Source of the DNA: Methylacidiphilum sp.
GTDB lineage: Bacteria > Verrucomicrobiota > Verrucomicrobiia > CAIQCK01
DNA length: 15,731 bases
Direction of reading: 5' to 3'
Assembly (NCBI GenBank): GCA_020718125.1
Contig: DYDC01000033.1
Coordinates: 1 to 15,731 of the forward strand
Below, piece after piece: positions 1-6,831 of this stretch. Each line of letters opens with the position of its first letter. Position 1 is the stretch's first letter. The notes under the pieces are model-generated. The model was not told where the DNA came from, did not search any database, and was given only the letters and a program-made list of their open reading frames with translations. The translations under genes and the position numbers were made by a program.

Positions 1-1175
1 GTTGGCCGAGACGGTTGCGTTCGCGCCGGAAGATTCCGGCACAGTGGCGTGCCCGATCACCCGCGCCGCCGCGCCGGGCCAAACGCCGGTCTTTAGCGGC
101 GGGCGCGCCATCACTGGCTGGCAGAAAGCCGGAGGCAAACTGTGGAAGGCGCAAATCGCCGACGCCGCGTCGGGTAAATGGCATCCGCGCCAGCTTTTCG
201 TCAACGGCCGGCGCGCTGTGCGGGCACGGACGCCGAACGACGGTTACTTCCGCGGCGACGGCCCGCTCGCGCCCCTGACTCGCGACCGGAAGACATGGCA
301 GCCGGAGATGAAGATCGGGTTCAAGTTCAAGGACGGCGACCTGAAGCGTTGGGACGACCTCGATGATGCGAATGTCATCGTGTTCCACTCATGGACGGCG
401 TCGTGGCATCACATCGCCGCGCTCGACGAACAAGCGCACGCCGTCCGGTTCACCAATCCCAGCGGCTGGCCGCTGAGCTATTGGGAGAAGGAACAGCGTA
501 ACCACGCCGAGAACTTCCGCGAGTCGCCCGACTCGCCCGGCGAATGACATCTCAGCGGAAAAACAGGCGAGCTTCTCTACTGGCCGAGACCCGGCGAAGA
601 CATGAAGAAAGCCGAAGTGGTCGCGCCGGAGGCGAATCGCTCCTTGCCGGCATGACGCTCGCCGTATGGCAAGAGGACATGGGCCAGGACAAACACTCCG
701 TCGCCGCTGACCCAAGGTTTGGCAGCGTCGCAAAACGCGATTTTCGGCTGCGCCCTGCCTCCCCCGCGCTCAAGCTCGGCTTCCAGCCGATTGCCACAAG
801 CACGGCCGGCCTTGTCGGCGACGAAAAATGGGTGGATGCGCCAAAGAAGATTCAGCGTCCGCCGACGGTCTTCGCGACGTTGGCCCCAGCCTCACAGTCA
901 CCGCAGACGGCCAGTTGCTCGCGCGGAAACAGCCGTTGGCGCAGGTCCCGGTTGGCCAGTGGTTTCACGTCGAGGCTCGCTGCGCGCTGGGCCGCGAGGT
1001 CAGCGGCAGCTACGACCTCGCGGTGAAGCTGCGCAAAGGCGAAGTGAAGAAGTTCCCCGGGCTGCCGTGCGGCCACAAGGAATTCAACCAACTCCGGCGG
1101 TTCGGCTTCATGAGCAACGCCAACGGTCCCGCGACCTGCTACGCGGACAATGTAAAGCTGACGACAGCGAAGTGA
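1..1175 (+). pseudogene. Decayed beta-helix polysaccharide lyase-like protein, 5' partial
   Basis: The remnant is recognisable as a secreted right-handed beta-helix protein with a C-terminal LamG/concanavalin-like domain, a type seen in carbohydrate-degrading planctomycetes and verrucomicrobia. It enters from the left edge in frame 2 with the characteristic segments SGGRAITGW, RQLFVNGRRAVRARTPNDGY and FHSWTASWHH. After SPGE the frame hits TGA at 545-547, where the family normally has Trp. The same frame then still reads TGELLYWPRPGEDMKKAEVV before another TGA at 653-655. Homology-like sequence resumes in frame 1 from about 652 (GQDKHSV, DFRLRPASPALKLGFQPI) and in frame 3 from about 867 to 1175 (DVGPSLTV, PVGQWFHVEARCALG, RFGFMSNA, YADNVKL). 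The several hundred residues of repeats expected between LPA and the GQDKHS segment are missing, so the active core is probably deleted. It is convergent with the operon ending at 1203. That this is a pseudogene is well supported; substrate and enzymatic class are unknown. Confidence 0.8.
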
Positions 1176-1202
1176 CGGCGGAGGAACGGCTGCGAACGCG
1201 GC

Positions 1203-1490
1203 TTACCGGCCCTGGCGGACTTTTTCTTTTTTCGCATCGCACGTCTCGCGGAGCTTCTGGCGTTCGGCGACGAGTTGTTGCTGGAGTGTTTCGAACTGCC
1301 CGGCATCGCCGGCGGCGCGTGCGGCGGCGATTTTCCCCTCCATGACGATCTCCAGTTCGGCGATCTTCGCCTTGTAAACGGTGTCCACCTCTGCAATGCG
1401 CTTCTTTTGCTCGTCAGTGACCTTGCGCTCCGGTCCGGAGGTCTTGTTGAGCCGCTCCATCGCGAGTTCGAAGGATGATTTGATGGCCAT
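1203..1490 (-). CDS. Small coiled-coil hypothetical protein
   Basis: This is a 95-residue, highly charged, probably soluble protein that I do not recognise as a named family. From about residue 20 to the end it is rich in Glu, Lys, Gln and Ala with heptad-like spacing (KKRIAEVDTVYKAKIAELE, then FETLQQQLVAERQKLRE), which suggests a long helical coiled coil. It has no signal peptide or membrane segment. I chose the ATG at 1490 (MAIKSSFELAMERL) because AGGAAA lies about 9 nt upstream and it leaves a 22-bp gap to the Rieske gene. The frame stays open back to 1526, but a start there would overlap the Rieske stop codon. It is the last gene of the tol-tat run and probably shares its transcript. No function can be assigned; a link to the Tat or Rieske gene is inferred only from position. 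Confidence 0.7.
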   Translation of the reverse strand: MAIKSSFELAMERLNKTSGPERKVTDEQKKRIAEVDTVYKAKIAELEIVMEGKIAAARAAGDAGQFETLQQQLVAERQKLRETCDAKKEKVRQGR

Positions 1491-1512
1491 GAAAAGGTTT
1501 CCTGTGCGGCGC

Positions 1513-1815
1513 TCAGAGTTCGACACTCACGTCGCCATCCTGCACCACGACCTTGACGGTCTCGACGCGGGCGGCGGGGTCATGCTTGCACTGGCCGGTG
1601 GCGACGTCGAACTGCCAGCCGTGCCGCGGACAGGTGATGTGCGCGCCGTCGAGATCGCCCTCGCCCAGCGGGCCGCCCTTGTGCGGGCAGGTGTTGTCCG
1701 TGGCGTGAAAGGCGCCGGCGACGTTGTAGGGCGCGAGGTCACGGTCGTTGGCGGTGACAACCTTGCAGCCTCCGGCCTTCACTTCATCCACTTGCGCGAC
1801 TTTGACCGAGGCCAT
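1513..1815 (-). CDS. Small soluble Rieske [2Fe-2S] ferredoxin
   Basis: This 100-residue protein carries both halves of the Rieske cluster-binding site: C43-P-H45 (NTCPHKGGPL) and C62-P-R-H65 (TCPRHGWQFD), with the usual Gly-rich stretch between them. Two Cys and two His ligate a [2Fe-2S] cluster that passes single electrons. Length and the absence of a signal peptide, membrane anchor or catalytic domain fit the soluble Rieske ferredoxins that serve oxygenases, or the small subunit of nitrite reductase (NirD-like), rather than the bc1-complex Rieske protein. I chose the ATG at 1815 because GGGAGA stands 6 nt upstream; an earlier in-frame ATG at 1848 would overlap the tatC stop. It lies 33 bp after tatC. 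Rieske proteins are often Tat substrates, but this one has no twin-arginine leader, so the neighbourhood with tat is not explained by export. The electron partner is unknown. Confidence 0.88.
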   Translation of the reverse strand: MASVKVAQVDEVKAGGCKVVTANDRDLAPYNVAGAFHATDNTCPHKGGPLGEGDLDGAHITCPRHGWQFDVATGQCKHDPAARVETVKVVVQDGDVSVEL

Positions 1816-1848
1816 GTTGTTCTCCCGTGGCGCGGCTGCCGGCGCCAA

Positions 1849-3066
1849 TCATTTCATCGCGCCGCCGTCGGGCGCCGAATCGCCGGCCAGCGCGCGGGCG
1901 CGCTCGCGGTATTCGATCCACCATGCACCCCAGATGCTGACCTCGTAAAGGATCATGAGCACCGCGCCCATGACGAGCTGGGTGAAGACTTCGGGCGTGG
2001 TCAACAGCGCGCCCGCGACGAGCGCGAACACGATCCAGTAGCGGCGGCCTTTCCTCAAGCCGGCGTGGCTGAGGATGCCCATCTTGACCAGCGCGAGGAT
2101 GACCACAGGCGTCTCGAAGGCCAGTCCCATGCCGAGCATGAACCCGCACACGAACGCGACGTATTCGCCGACGCGCCAGAAGGTGACGTCGAGGTTCATC
2201 CAGCGCGCCCAGGCAATGCTGACCATGAGCGCCTTGGGCATCACGTAGAAAAAGCAAAAGCCCGCGCCGACGAAAAAGAGGCCGCCGCCCATGGCAAATG
2301 CCGGCCAGAGGTAGCGCTTCTCGCGCCGGGTCAGCGCGGGCAGGATGAACTGGCCGATGTAATAGAGGATGAACGGCAGCGCCAGGAGCGTGCCGGCATA
2401 GACCGCCAGCTTGATGGAGAAGATGAAGACCTCGCCCGGCCCGATGGTGTAGAGAAACTTGCTCGGCTCGAACCCGCTGACCGTGATGGCCTTGGCGATC
2501 TGTTGGGGACAGGCAGCCTCCAGGAGCAGCCGGTTGAGCCGGACAAGCGGCAAGCCTTTTGGTTTTTGCTCCAGCAGTTCCCGCACATCGTCGGTCAGGG
2601 GCGTCTGCGCGAAACGCTTGTCCGTGTGGATGCACTCGCTCTGGAGCGCGTTGTTGAGTTCATCCACCAGCGCGGTCCGCAGCGGCTTGGGCGGGATTTT
2701 GGAGGTGTCGCAATCCTGCAGTTGTTTCTTCAGCCCGGCGGAAAGTTGCTCCTGCAGGTGGCGTGACAACGGATCGGAGCCGCCCTTCAATCGCTCGACA
2801 AGGGTCTTGGAATCCTTGAGGTCGCTGAGCTGCAACAGCGGCATCTTCTCGATGACTTCCGCGACCCCGTGCAGCGGCCATTCCAGCGCGGCCATGATCA
2901 GCGGCAGGCCGTAGAACGTGACGCACATGCAGATGAAAAGCGCCGCGAGAGACTTGAGGATCGTCCACCGGAGGTCTTCGAGGTGGTCGAGGAACGGTTT
3001 GGTTTCCGCCTCCTCCTCGTTCCCCAGATTCTGGTTTGGAGGCGGCTCTGAAGACGGCTGGGACAT
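1849..3066 (-). CDS. tatC: Sec-independent protein translocase TatC with large periplasmic insert
   Basis: TatC is the polytopic inner-membrane receptor that recognises twin-arginine signal peptides and works with TatA to move folded proteins across the membrane. Family landmarks are clear: FLDHLEDLR (residues 25-33, with the conserved cytoplasmic Glu30), FILPALTRREKRYLWP (Glu249, the second signal-peptide-binding Glu), GLAFETPVV, and TTPEVFTQ in the late loop. Six hydrophobic segments are present. The protein has 405 residues against about 250-260 for typical TatC. The excess is an insertion at about residues 67-203 between the first helix and LYTIGPGEVFIF, that is, in the first periplasmic loop. 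The insert is polar and helix-rich and has Cys119, Cys145 and Cys186. The cytoplasmic N-tail is also acidic and longer than usual. The start at 3066 lacks a strong Shine-Dalgarno; tatA ends 48 bp upstream with a small GC hairpin between the two genes. Confidence 0.95.
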   Translation of the reverse strand: MSQPSSEPPPNQNLGNEEEAETKPFLDHLEDLRWTILKSLAALFICMCVTFYGLPLIMAALEWPLHGVAEVIEKMPLLQLSDLKDSKTLVERLKGGSDPLSRHLQEQLSAGLKKQLQDCDTSKIPPKPLRTALVDELNNALQSECIHTDKRFAQTPLTDDVRELLEQKPKGLPLVRLNRLLLEAACPQQIAKAITVSGFEPSKFLYTIGPGEVFIFSIKLAVYAGTLLALPFILYYIGQFILPALTRREKRYLWPAFAMGGGLFFVGAGFCFFYVMPKALMVSIAWARWMNLDVTFWRVGEYVAFVCGFMLGMGLAFETPVVILALVKMGILSHAGLRKGRRYWIVFALVAGALLTTPEVFTQLVMGAVLMILYEVSIWGAWWIEYRERARALAGDSAPDGGAMK

Positions 3067-3114
3067 GAGCAGTCGTGAATGGCGCCCGGCGCCCGCGAAG
3101 GCGGGACGGCCGCG

Positions 3115-3384
3115 CTAGCCGGTGGGGCTTTGGGGTTTGTCCGGATCGGAGGCCGAGGCCGTCTTTGGCGGCTCCTCACGCTTCGGCGGCGCGATGTCCT
3201 CGCTGGCGGCCTGCGAAATCTCATTCTGCATGTCGCGGGACGCCTTCTTGAACTCCTTGATGCCCTGGCCGAGACCCTTGGCAAGCTCCGGGAGCTTCTT
3301 GGCGCCAAACATCAACAGCACAACGAGCAGGATCAGGATGATCTGACCCATGCCCAAATCCCACACTGCAAACGGCACGTTCAT
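3115..3384 (-). CDS. tatA: Twin-arginine translocase subunit TatA
   Basis: TatA forms the oligomeric pore-like element of the Tat pathway for folded protein export. The 89-residue product shows the standard plan: a short N-terminus, one hydrophobic helix (about residues 13-26, GQIILILLVVLLMFG), the FGAKKLPELAKGLGQGIKEF hinge and amphipathic helix, then an acidic, Pro-rich soluble tail. The FG pair at the hinge and the following Lys-Lys-Leu-Pro are classic. The start at 3384 is supported by GGAG 9 nt upstream; the frame is open further upstream, but that would run into pal. tatA lies 127 bp after pal and 48 bp before tatC. No tatB is visible in the window, so this may be a minimal TatA+TatC system in which TatA does both jobs, unless tatB is elsewhere. 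Confidence 0.94.
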   Translation of the reverse strand: MNVPFAVWDLGMGQIILILLVVLLMFGAKKLPELAKGLGQGIKEFKKASRDMQNEISQAASEDIAPPKREEPPKTASASDPDKPQSPTG

Positions 3385-3511
3385 GTCTTGATTCTCCAGT
3401 TTTCGATGACCGGCGAAGGCTACGGCGCGGCGGGCAGAAAAGCAACCCCGATCCGGCGCGCTCGACGCCCGATGCGTCTGCCAACCCATCCGCCAGCCGC
3501 CACAGAGCGGC
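3385..3511 (-). other. pal-tatA intergenic spacer
   Basis: This 127-bp spacer is the longest gap inside the tol-tat run. On the minus strand, just after the pal stop codon, GCCGC-TCTGTG-GCGGC can form a short hairpin but has no T tract. Further on, TTGCTT and TAGCCT sit 17 bp apart and are a weak candidate for an internal tat promoter (each matches 3 of 6 consensus bases). I see no open reading frame with a credible start in it. The tat genes may therefore be read both from the tol promoter and from a weak promoter of their own; this is a guess. Confidence 0.35.
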
Positions 3512-4054
3512 TTATTGCCCGGTGATGATGAACTCGCTGCGGCGGTTCCTGGACCAGGCTTCTTCGTTGTGGCCGGGGTCCATGGGCTTCTCCTTGCCGT
3601 AGCTGATGGTCTGCAAGCGGGCGGCATCCATGCCGGCGCTGATCAGATACTCGCGGCAGGCCTGCGCGCGGCGCTCGCCCAGCGCGCGGTTGTATTCCTC
3701 GGTGCCGCGCTCGTCGCAGTGGCCCTCGATGGTGATGATGTGGCGCGGGTTTTCGCGCATGTAGGCGGCCATGTCGTCGAGCTTCGGGCGCTCGCTGGGG
3801 TTGACGACCGCGCTGTCGAACGCGAAATAGACCGTGTCGGCGGCCAGCCGCGGCGGCTGGTTGCGCTCGCCGAGCATGCCGGATCCGGAGCGCGGGGGCA
3901 TGCTCAGAGGCTCGGTGGTGACGGGCACGCCGCCTTCCATGCCGGGGCCGGGGCCGGGCACGGCAGAAGGCTTCTTCTTACAACCCACCATGCCGCCCCC
4001 GAGGACGGCCATGAGGCAAATCGCGCTGAACTTGATCATCATTCGGGTCTTCAT
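3512..4054 (-). CDS. pal: Peptidoglycan-associated lipoprotein Pal
   Basis: Pal is the outer-membrane lipoprotein that binds peptidoglycan through an OmpA-like domain and interacts with TolB to keep the outer membrane attached during division. The 180-residue product begins with a lipoprotein signal ending at MVGC, so Cys25 is the predicted acylated residue. It is followed by KKK, not Asp, which is consistent with transfer to the outer membrane. A Pro/Gly-rich linker covers about residues 28-68. The OmpA/Pal domain follows: VYFAFDSAVV, then TIEGHCDERGTEEYN (Pal signature; Cys replaces the usual Ala), LGERRAQACREYL, SYGKEKP and SRNRRSEF, with the Arg residues that contact peptidoglycan. The start at 4054 has AGGAG 6 nt upstream. 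It follows tolB by 59 bp, the canonical tolB-pal order. Confidence 0.96.
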   Translation of the reverse strand: MKTRMMIKFSAICLMAVLGGGMVGCKKKPSAVPGPGPGMEGGVPVTTEPLSMPPRSGSGMLGERNQPPRLAADTVYFAFDSAVVNPSERPKLDDMAAYMRENPRHIITIEGHCDERGTEEYNRALGERRAQACREYLISAGMDAARLQTISYGKEKPMDPGHNEEAWSRNRRSEFIITGQ

Positions 4055-4113
4055 ATTTTTCTCCTAAGAAACTGATCTTTATCCCGCCAGTCCGGCGGTG
4101 CTCCACTCATGGC

Positions 4114-5331
4114 CTATCGCGACCACGCGGGCGTGAAGCAATCACCCAGCACACTCAAATTGCGATTGAGTTCTATCGCCCGCCCACTGAATGCGTCAAG
4201 GATATAAAGCGACTTGCGCCGGTTGACCGCCTTCGTGAACACGATGTGCCGTCCGTCCGGCGCCCACGTCGGGTCCTCGTTGTCGTGGCCGTCGCCGGTC
4301 AGCATCCGCTCGTCGCCGCCACGCGAGTTCATCGCGCCGATCTGGAACTGTCGGCCCGCGCGCACCGTGAAGCAGATGTCGGGCAACTCAGGCGATGCGG
4401 TCCACGCCGCCCAGTCCGGCTCGGTGCGATAACCGCCGAAAGTGACCCGTCGCGCCTCGCCGCCACTCCCAGGGGTTACATAAAGCTGCGGCGAACCGGC
4501 GCGGTCGCTCACGAAACAAATCTGTGACCCGTCTGGCGACCAGCACGGCGAGGACTCGGCCTGCTTGGTGCGCGAGAGGCGCGTCAGCGAGCCGTTGGTG
4601 AGGTCTTTCACGTAAAGCTCCGGGTTGCCGTCGCGGCTGAGGACCAGCGCCAGCTTCCGGCCATCGGGCGAAATGGCGCCGCCCGTGTTGAGGCCCGGAT
4701 ACGACGCGATACAGACCAGCGCCGGCGCGTTGATGTCGCGGACGAGATAGACGTCCGGCCAGCCGCCGCGGTAGCTGGTGAACACCAGCGTGCTGCGATT
4801 CGGCCCGAAACGCGGGCGCACGGTGAGGACGCGGTCGTTGGTGAGCCGCTTCACGTTCGCGCCGTCGTAGTCCATCACGTAAAGCTCCTTTTGCCCCGAG
4901 CCGTTGGCGATGAACGCGATCTTGGTCTGCGCGATGCCGCGCTTCTGCGCTACCTGCCGGACGATCTCGTCGGCCATCTGGTGCGCCACGGCGCGGGGAT
5001 TGCCGTCGCCGCCGCACGTCTTCTGGAAGACCGGCGCCGAGACGCCGCGGCGATACACCGTGCCGTTGAGCGACGCGCCCGAGGCCGTGCCGCGCACGAT
5101 GAACTCCGCGTTGGCTGGGGCGACGTAGTTGAACCAGTCGCTGCGCACCAGGTCGCTGGCCAGCACGCTGGAGATCTGTTGCGCCGCCGACGCGTCGCCG
5201 CCAAACGGCTCGATGCCGATGGCAATCTTGTCCGCCACGCCCTTGGTGACGCGCACCGTCGGCGTCTGCGCCGTCACCAGGGCAACGGCCGCGCCGAAAA
5301 CAAAAATGCTCCACATCAATCGCTGCTTCAT
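4114..5331 (-). CDS. tolB: Tol-Pal system periplasmic protein TolB
   Basis: TolB is the periplasmic beta-propeller protein that shuttles between TolA and Pal. The product of about 405 residues has a Sec signal peptide (MKQRLMWSIFVFGAAVALVT, cleavage near AQ), an N-terminal domain (about 28-150: IAIGIEPFGGDASAAQQISS, VLASDLVRSDWFNYV), and a C-terminal six-bladed propeller with repeated TolB/WD40-like strands (KELYVMDYDGANVKRLTN, GGAISPDGRKLAL, CWSPDGSQICFVSDRAGSPQ, TWAPDGRHIVFTKA). Length is close to the 400-430 usual for the family. I prefer the ATG at 5331 because GAGGA lies 8 nt upstream; the ATG at 5340 would have that site overlapping its start. It follows the TolA-type gene by about 18 bp and precedes pal by 59 bp. 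Confidence 0.95.
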   Translation of the reverse strand: MKQRLMWSIFVFGAAVALVTAQTPTVRVTKGVADKIAIGIEPFGGDASAAQQISSVLASDLVRSDWFNYVAPANAEFIVRGTASGASLNGTVYRRGVSAPVFQKTCGGDGNPRAVAHQMADEIVRQVAQKRGIAQTKIAFIANGSGQKELYVMDYDGANVKRLTNDRVLTVRPRFGPNRSTLVFTSYRGGWPDVYLVRDINAPALVCIASYPGLNTGGAISPDGRKLALVLSRDGNPELYVKDLTNGSLTRLSRTKQAESSPCWSPDGSQICFVSDRAGSPQLYVTPGSGGEARRVTFGGYRTEPDWAAWTASPELPDICFTVRAGRQFQIGAMNSRGGDERMLTGDGHDNEDPTWAPDGRHIVFTKAVNRRKSLYILDAFSGRAIELNRNLSVLGDCFTPAWSR

Positions 5332-5349
5332 AGAAATCATCCTCGCTGC

Positions 5350-6405
5350 TCAGCCCCGTTTGTCCTGGGGCTTCAATTCAAATTCGACCGGTATGTCCGC
5401 ATAAGCGCCGTTGCCCAATCCTTGCGGCAGCGGCGCGAGCCGGCGCACTGTGTTTACCGCGGAAAGCACCGACTCGTCCATCACAACATCGCCGCTCTTG
5501 CGGTCGAACCACACGTTGGAGATCGTCCCGTCGCGCTGGATGCGGATAAACACGACACAGGACATGTGTCCCTGCAGCGACGGCTGCTGCCACGACTCGT
5601 CCATCCGTATCTTGATCATCGCGTAATACCACCCGAACTGCGACGGCAGCCCGCCCAGACCCGCGCCCGGACCGGGGTGGCGTCCGATGCCGTTGCCGAC
5701 GCCCGGCCCGCTCTTGCCGCCACGGCCCGCGCCCCGGCCCGTGGCCGAACCCGCGCCGCCTTCGCCGACCATGCCGAGCACCTTCGACTTGAACCCCGCC
5801 GCGTTGAAACTCTTTCCGGTGCCGCCAACCACCTTGCCCTTGCCGCCCTTGACGCCGCCGACCACGCCCTTGGTCGTGGCCACCTGCCCGCCGGCCTTGG
5901 GCCGCGTCACGAGTTTCATTGATCGCTCCACATTGCCCGTTTCGGGCTTCTTCGCCTCGACCTTCTTCGCTTGCGGTTCGGGTTTCGACTGCGGTTTGAC
6001 CTGCGGCTTTGGCTCCGGCTTCGGCTTCTCGATCTTCTTCGGCGGCTCAACGGGGACTTCGGGCTGCTTCACCTCCTGCTTCGGCTGCGGTTTCGGCGGT
6101 TCCGGTTTGACCTGCGGCCTCGGTGCGGGCGCCACCGGTTCGCTGACTTCAGGCGTCGTCGTCTGGCCCGATGGAGGCGGAGGTGGCGCCGGGTCGTCCG
6201 GCGCGCCGGGACCGGCTCCCTTGTCGTCGCCGCCTCCGCCGCTGCCCGGTGTCTGGCCGTCGCCCAGCTCGACCCACACGGGCCGCTCAGGTGACGTCGG
6301 CACAAACGCCGCCAGGAACAGCGTGCCTCCGATCAACCCGACGTGCAGGATCGTCGAGACGGCGAAGTTCCGATGCAGATATCGTTTGTGGCTGTCCTTT
6401 CTCAT
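5350..6405 (-). CDS. tolA: TolA/TonB-type energy transducer
   Basis: By position and architecture this is the TolA-equivalent that carries proton-motive force from TolQR across the periplasm. The 351-residue protein has one N-terminal transmembrane helix (about residues 13-35), then an extended periplasmic region: a Gly/Pro stretch (50-80), a Pro/Lys/Glu-rich rod (about 92-155, KPEPKPQVKPQSKPEPQ-like repeats) as in TonB, and a Gly-rich segment (about 172-255, including GRGAGRGGKSGPGVGNGIG). A C-terminal TonB/TolA fold follows (about 257-345: WYYAMIKIRMDESWQQP, VFIRIQRDGTISNVWF, RRLAPLPQGLG). It differs from enterobacterial TolA, whose middle domain is an Ala/Lys helix. The start lies 2 bp after the tolR stop, suggesting translational coupling. 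An alternative label is TonB-family energy transducer; the tolB-pal context favours TolA. Confidence 0.88.
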   Translation of the reverse strand: MRKDSHKRYLHRNFAVSTILHVGLIGGTLFLAAFVPTSPERPVWVELGDGQTPGSGGGGDDKGAGPGAPDDPAPPPPPSGQTTTPEVSEPVAPAPRPQVKPEPPKPQPKQEVKQPEVPVEPPKKIEKPKPEPKPQVKPQSKPEPQAKKVEAKKPETGNVERSMKLVTRPKAGGQVATTKGVVGGVKGGKGKVVGGTGKSFNAAGFKSKVLGMVGEGGAGSATGRGAGRGGKSGPGVGNGIGRHPGPGAGLGGLPSQFGWYYAMIKIRMDESWQQPSLQGHMSCVVFIRIQRDGTISNVWFDRKSGDVVMDESVLSAVNTVRRLAPLPQGLGNGAYADIPVEFELKPQDKRG

Positions 6406-6407
6406 GT

Positions 6408-6824
6408 TCAGCGCATCTGGCCTTCGCTCAACGCCACGATGCCGACCCGCGTGATGCCGCAGCCCCGCAGCACGTCCAGCACCTGCACAAACTTCTCGAA
6501 TTGCTGCTCTTTGTCCACTCGCACGAGCACTGCGGCATCGGGCGTCTCAACGATCAGCGCGCGCATTGAGGTCCGCAGCGTGTCGAGGTCCACCGGTGAA
6601 CGGTCAATGTGGATTTGCCCCGCCTTGTCAATGCTCACCGTCCGGCCGCGCGGGACCTTCTGCTGCTCGGCCTTGGCGGCCTTGGCGAGATTCACGCCGA
6701 TGGCCTGCTCGAACAGCGGCGTCGTGATGATGAAGATGATCAGCAGCACGAACGCGAGGTCCAGCAGCGGCGTCACGTTGATCTCCGCCAGCACGGACAG
6801 ATGTTTTTTTGAAAAACGGCGCAT
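6408..6824 (-). CDS. tolR: Biopolymer transport protein TolR/ExbD
   Basis: TolR and TolQ form the proton-driven motor of the Tol-Pal system. The 138-residue protein has a short cytoplasmic N-terminus, a single transmembrane helix, and a periplasmic domain. The helix is led by INVTPLLDLAFVLLIIFIIT, whose Asp is the essential proton-carrying residue of the ExbD/TolR family. The periplasmic domain includes VSIDKAGQIHIDRSPVDLDT and VLVRVDKEQQFEKFVQVLDV. Length fits TolR (about 140). I chose the ATG at 6824 (MRRFSKKHLSVLAEINV), 7 bp after the tolQ stop, with GGGAG about 10 nt upstream; the ATG at 6845 would overlap tolQ. The tolA-type gene begins 2 bp downstream. Confidence 0.94.
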   Translation of the reverse strand: MRRFSKKHLSVLAEINVTPLLDLAFVLLIIFIITTPLFEQAIGVNLAKAAKAEQQKVPRGRTVSIDKAGQIHIDRSPVDLDTLRTSMRALIVETPDAAVLVRVDKEQQFEKFVQVLDVLRGCGITRVGIVALSEGQMR

Positions 6825-6831
6825 CGCCCGG

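Noticed and set aside
1381..2766. A 461-codon open frame on the plus strand opposite tatC and the Rieske gene
   Set aside because: The translation is rich in Arg, Asp, Glu and Ala with no domain, and the minus strand carries unmistakable TatC and Rieske motifs. It is an antisense open frame typical of GC-rich coding DNA.
3428..3627. Upstream extension of tatA toward pal (170-codon frame)
   Set aside because: It would overlap the pal gene by over 100 bases and adds an Arg/Pro-rich leader before a normal TatA N-terminus that has its own ribosome site.
5690..5890. Gly-rich coding repeats in the TolA-type gene as a possible DNA repeat or CRISPR-like array
   Set aside because: The units are irregular, in frame and biased to Gly codons, so they reflect protein composition; there are no constant spacers.
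4891..5922. A 343-codon plus-strand open frame opposite tolB and the TolA-type gene
   Set aside because: It spans two genes on the other strand and has an Arg/His/Ala-rich shadow composition without a ribosome site or domain.
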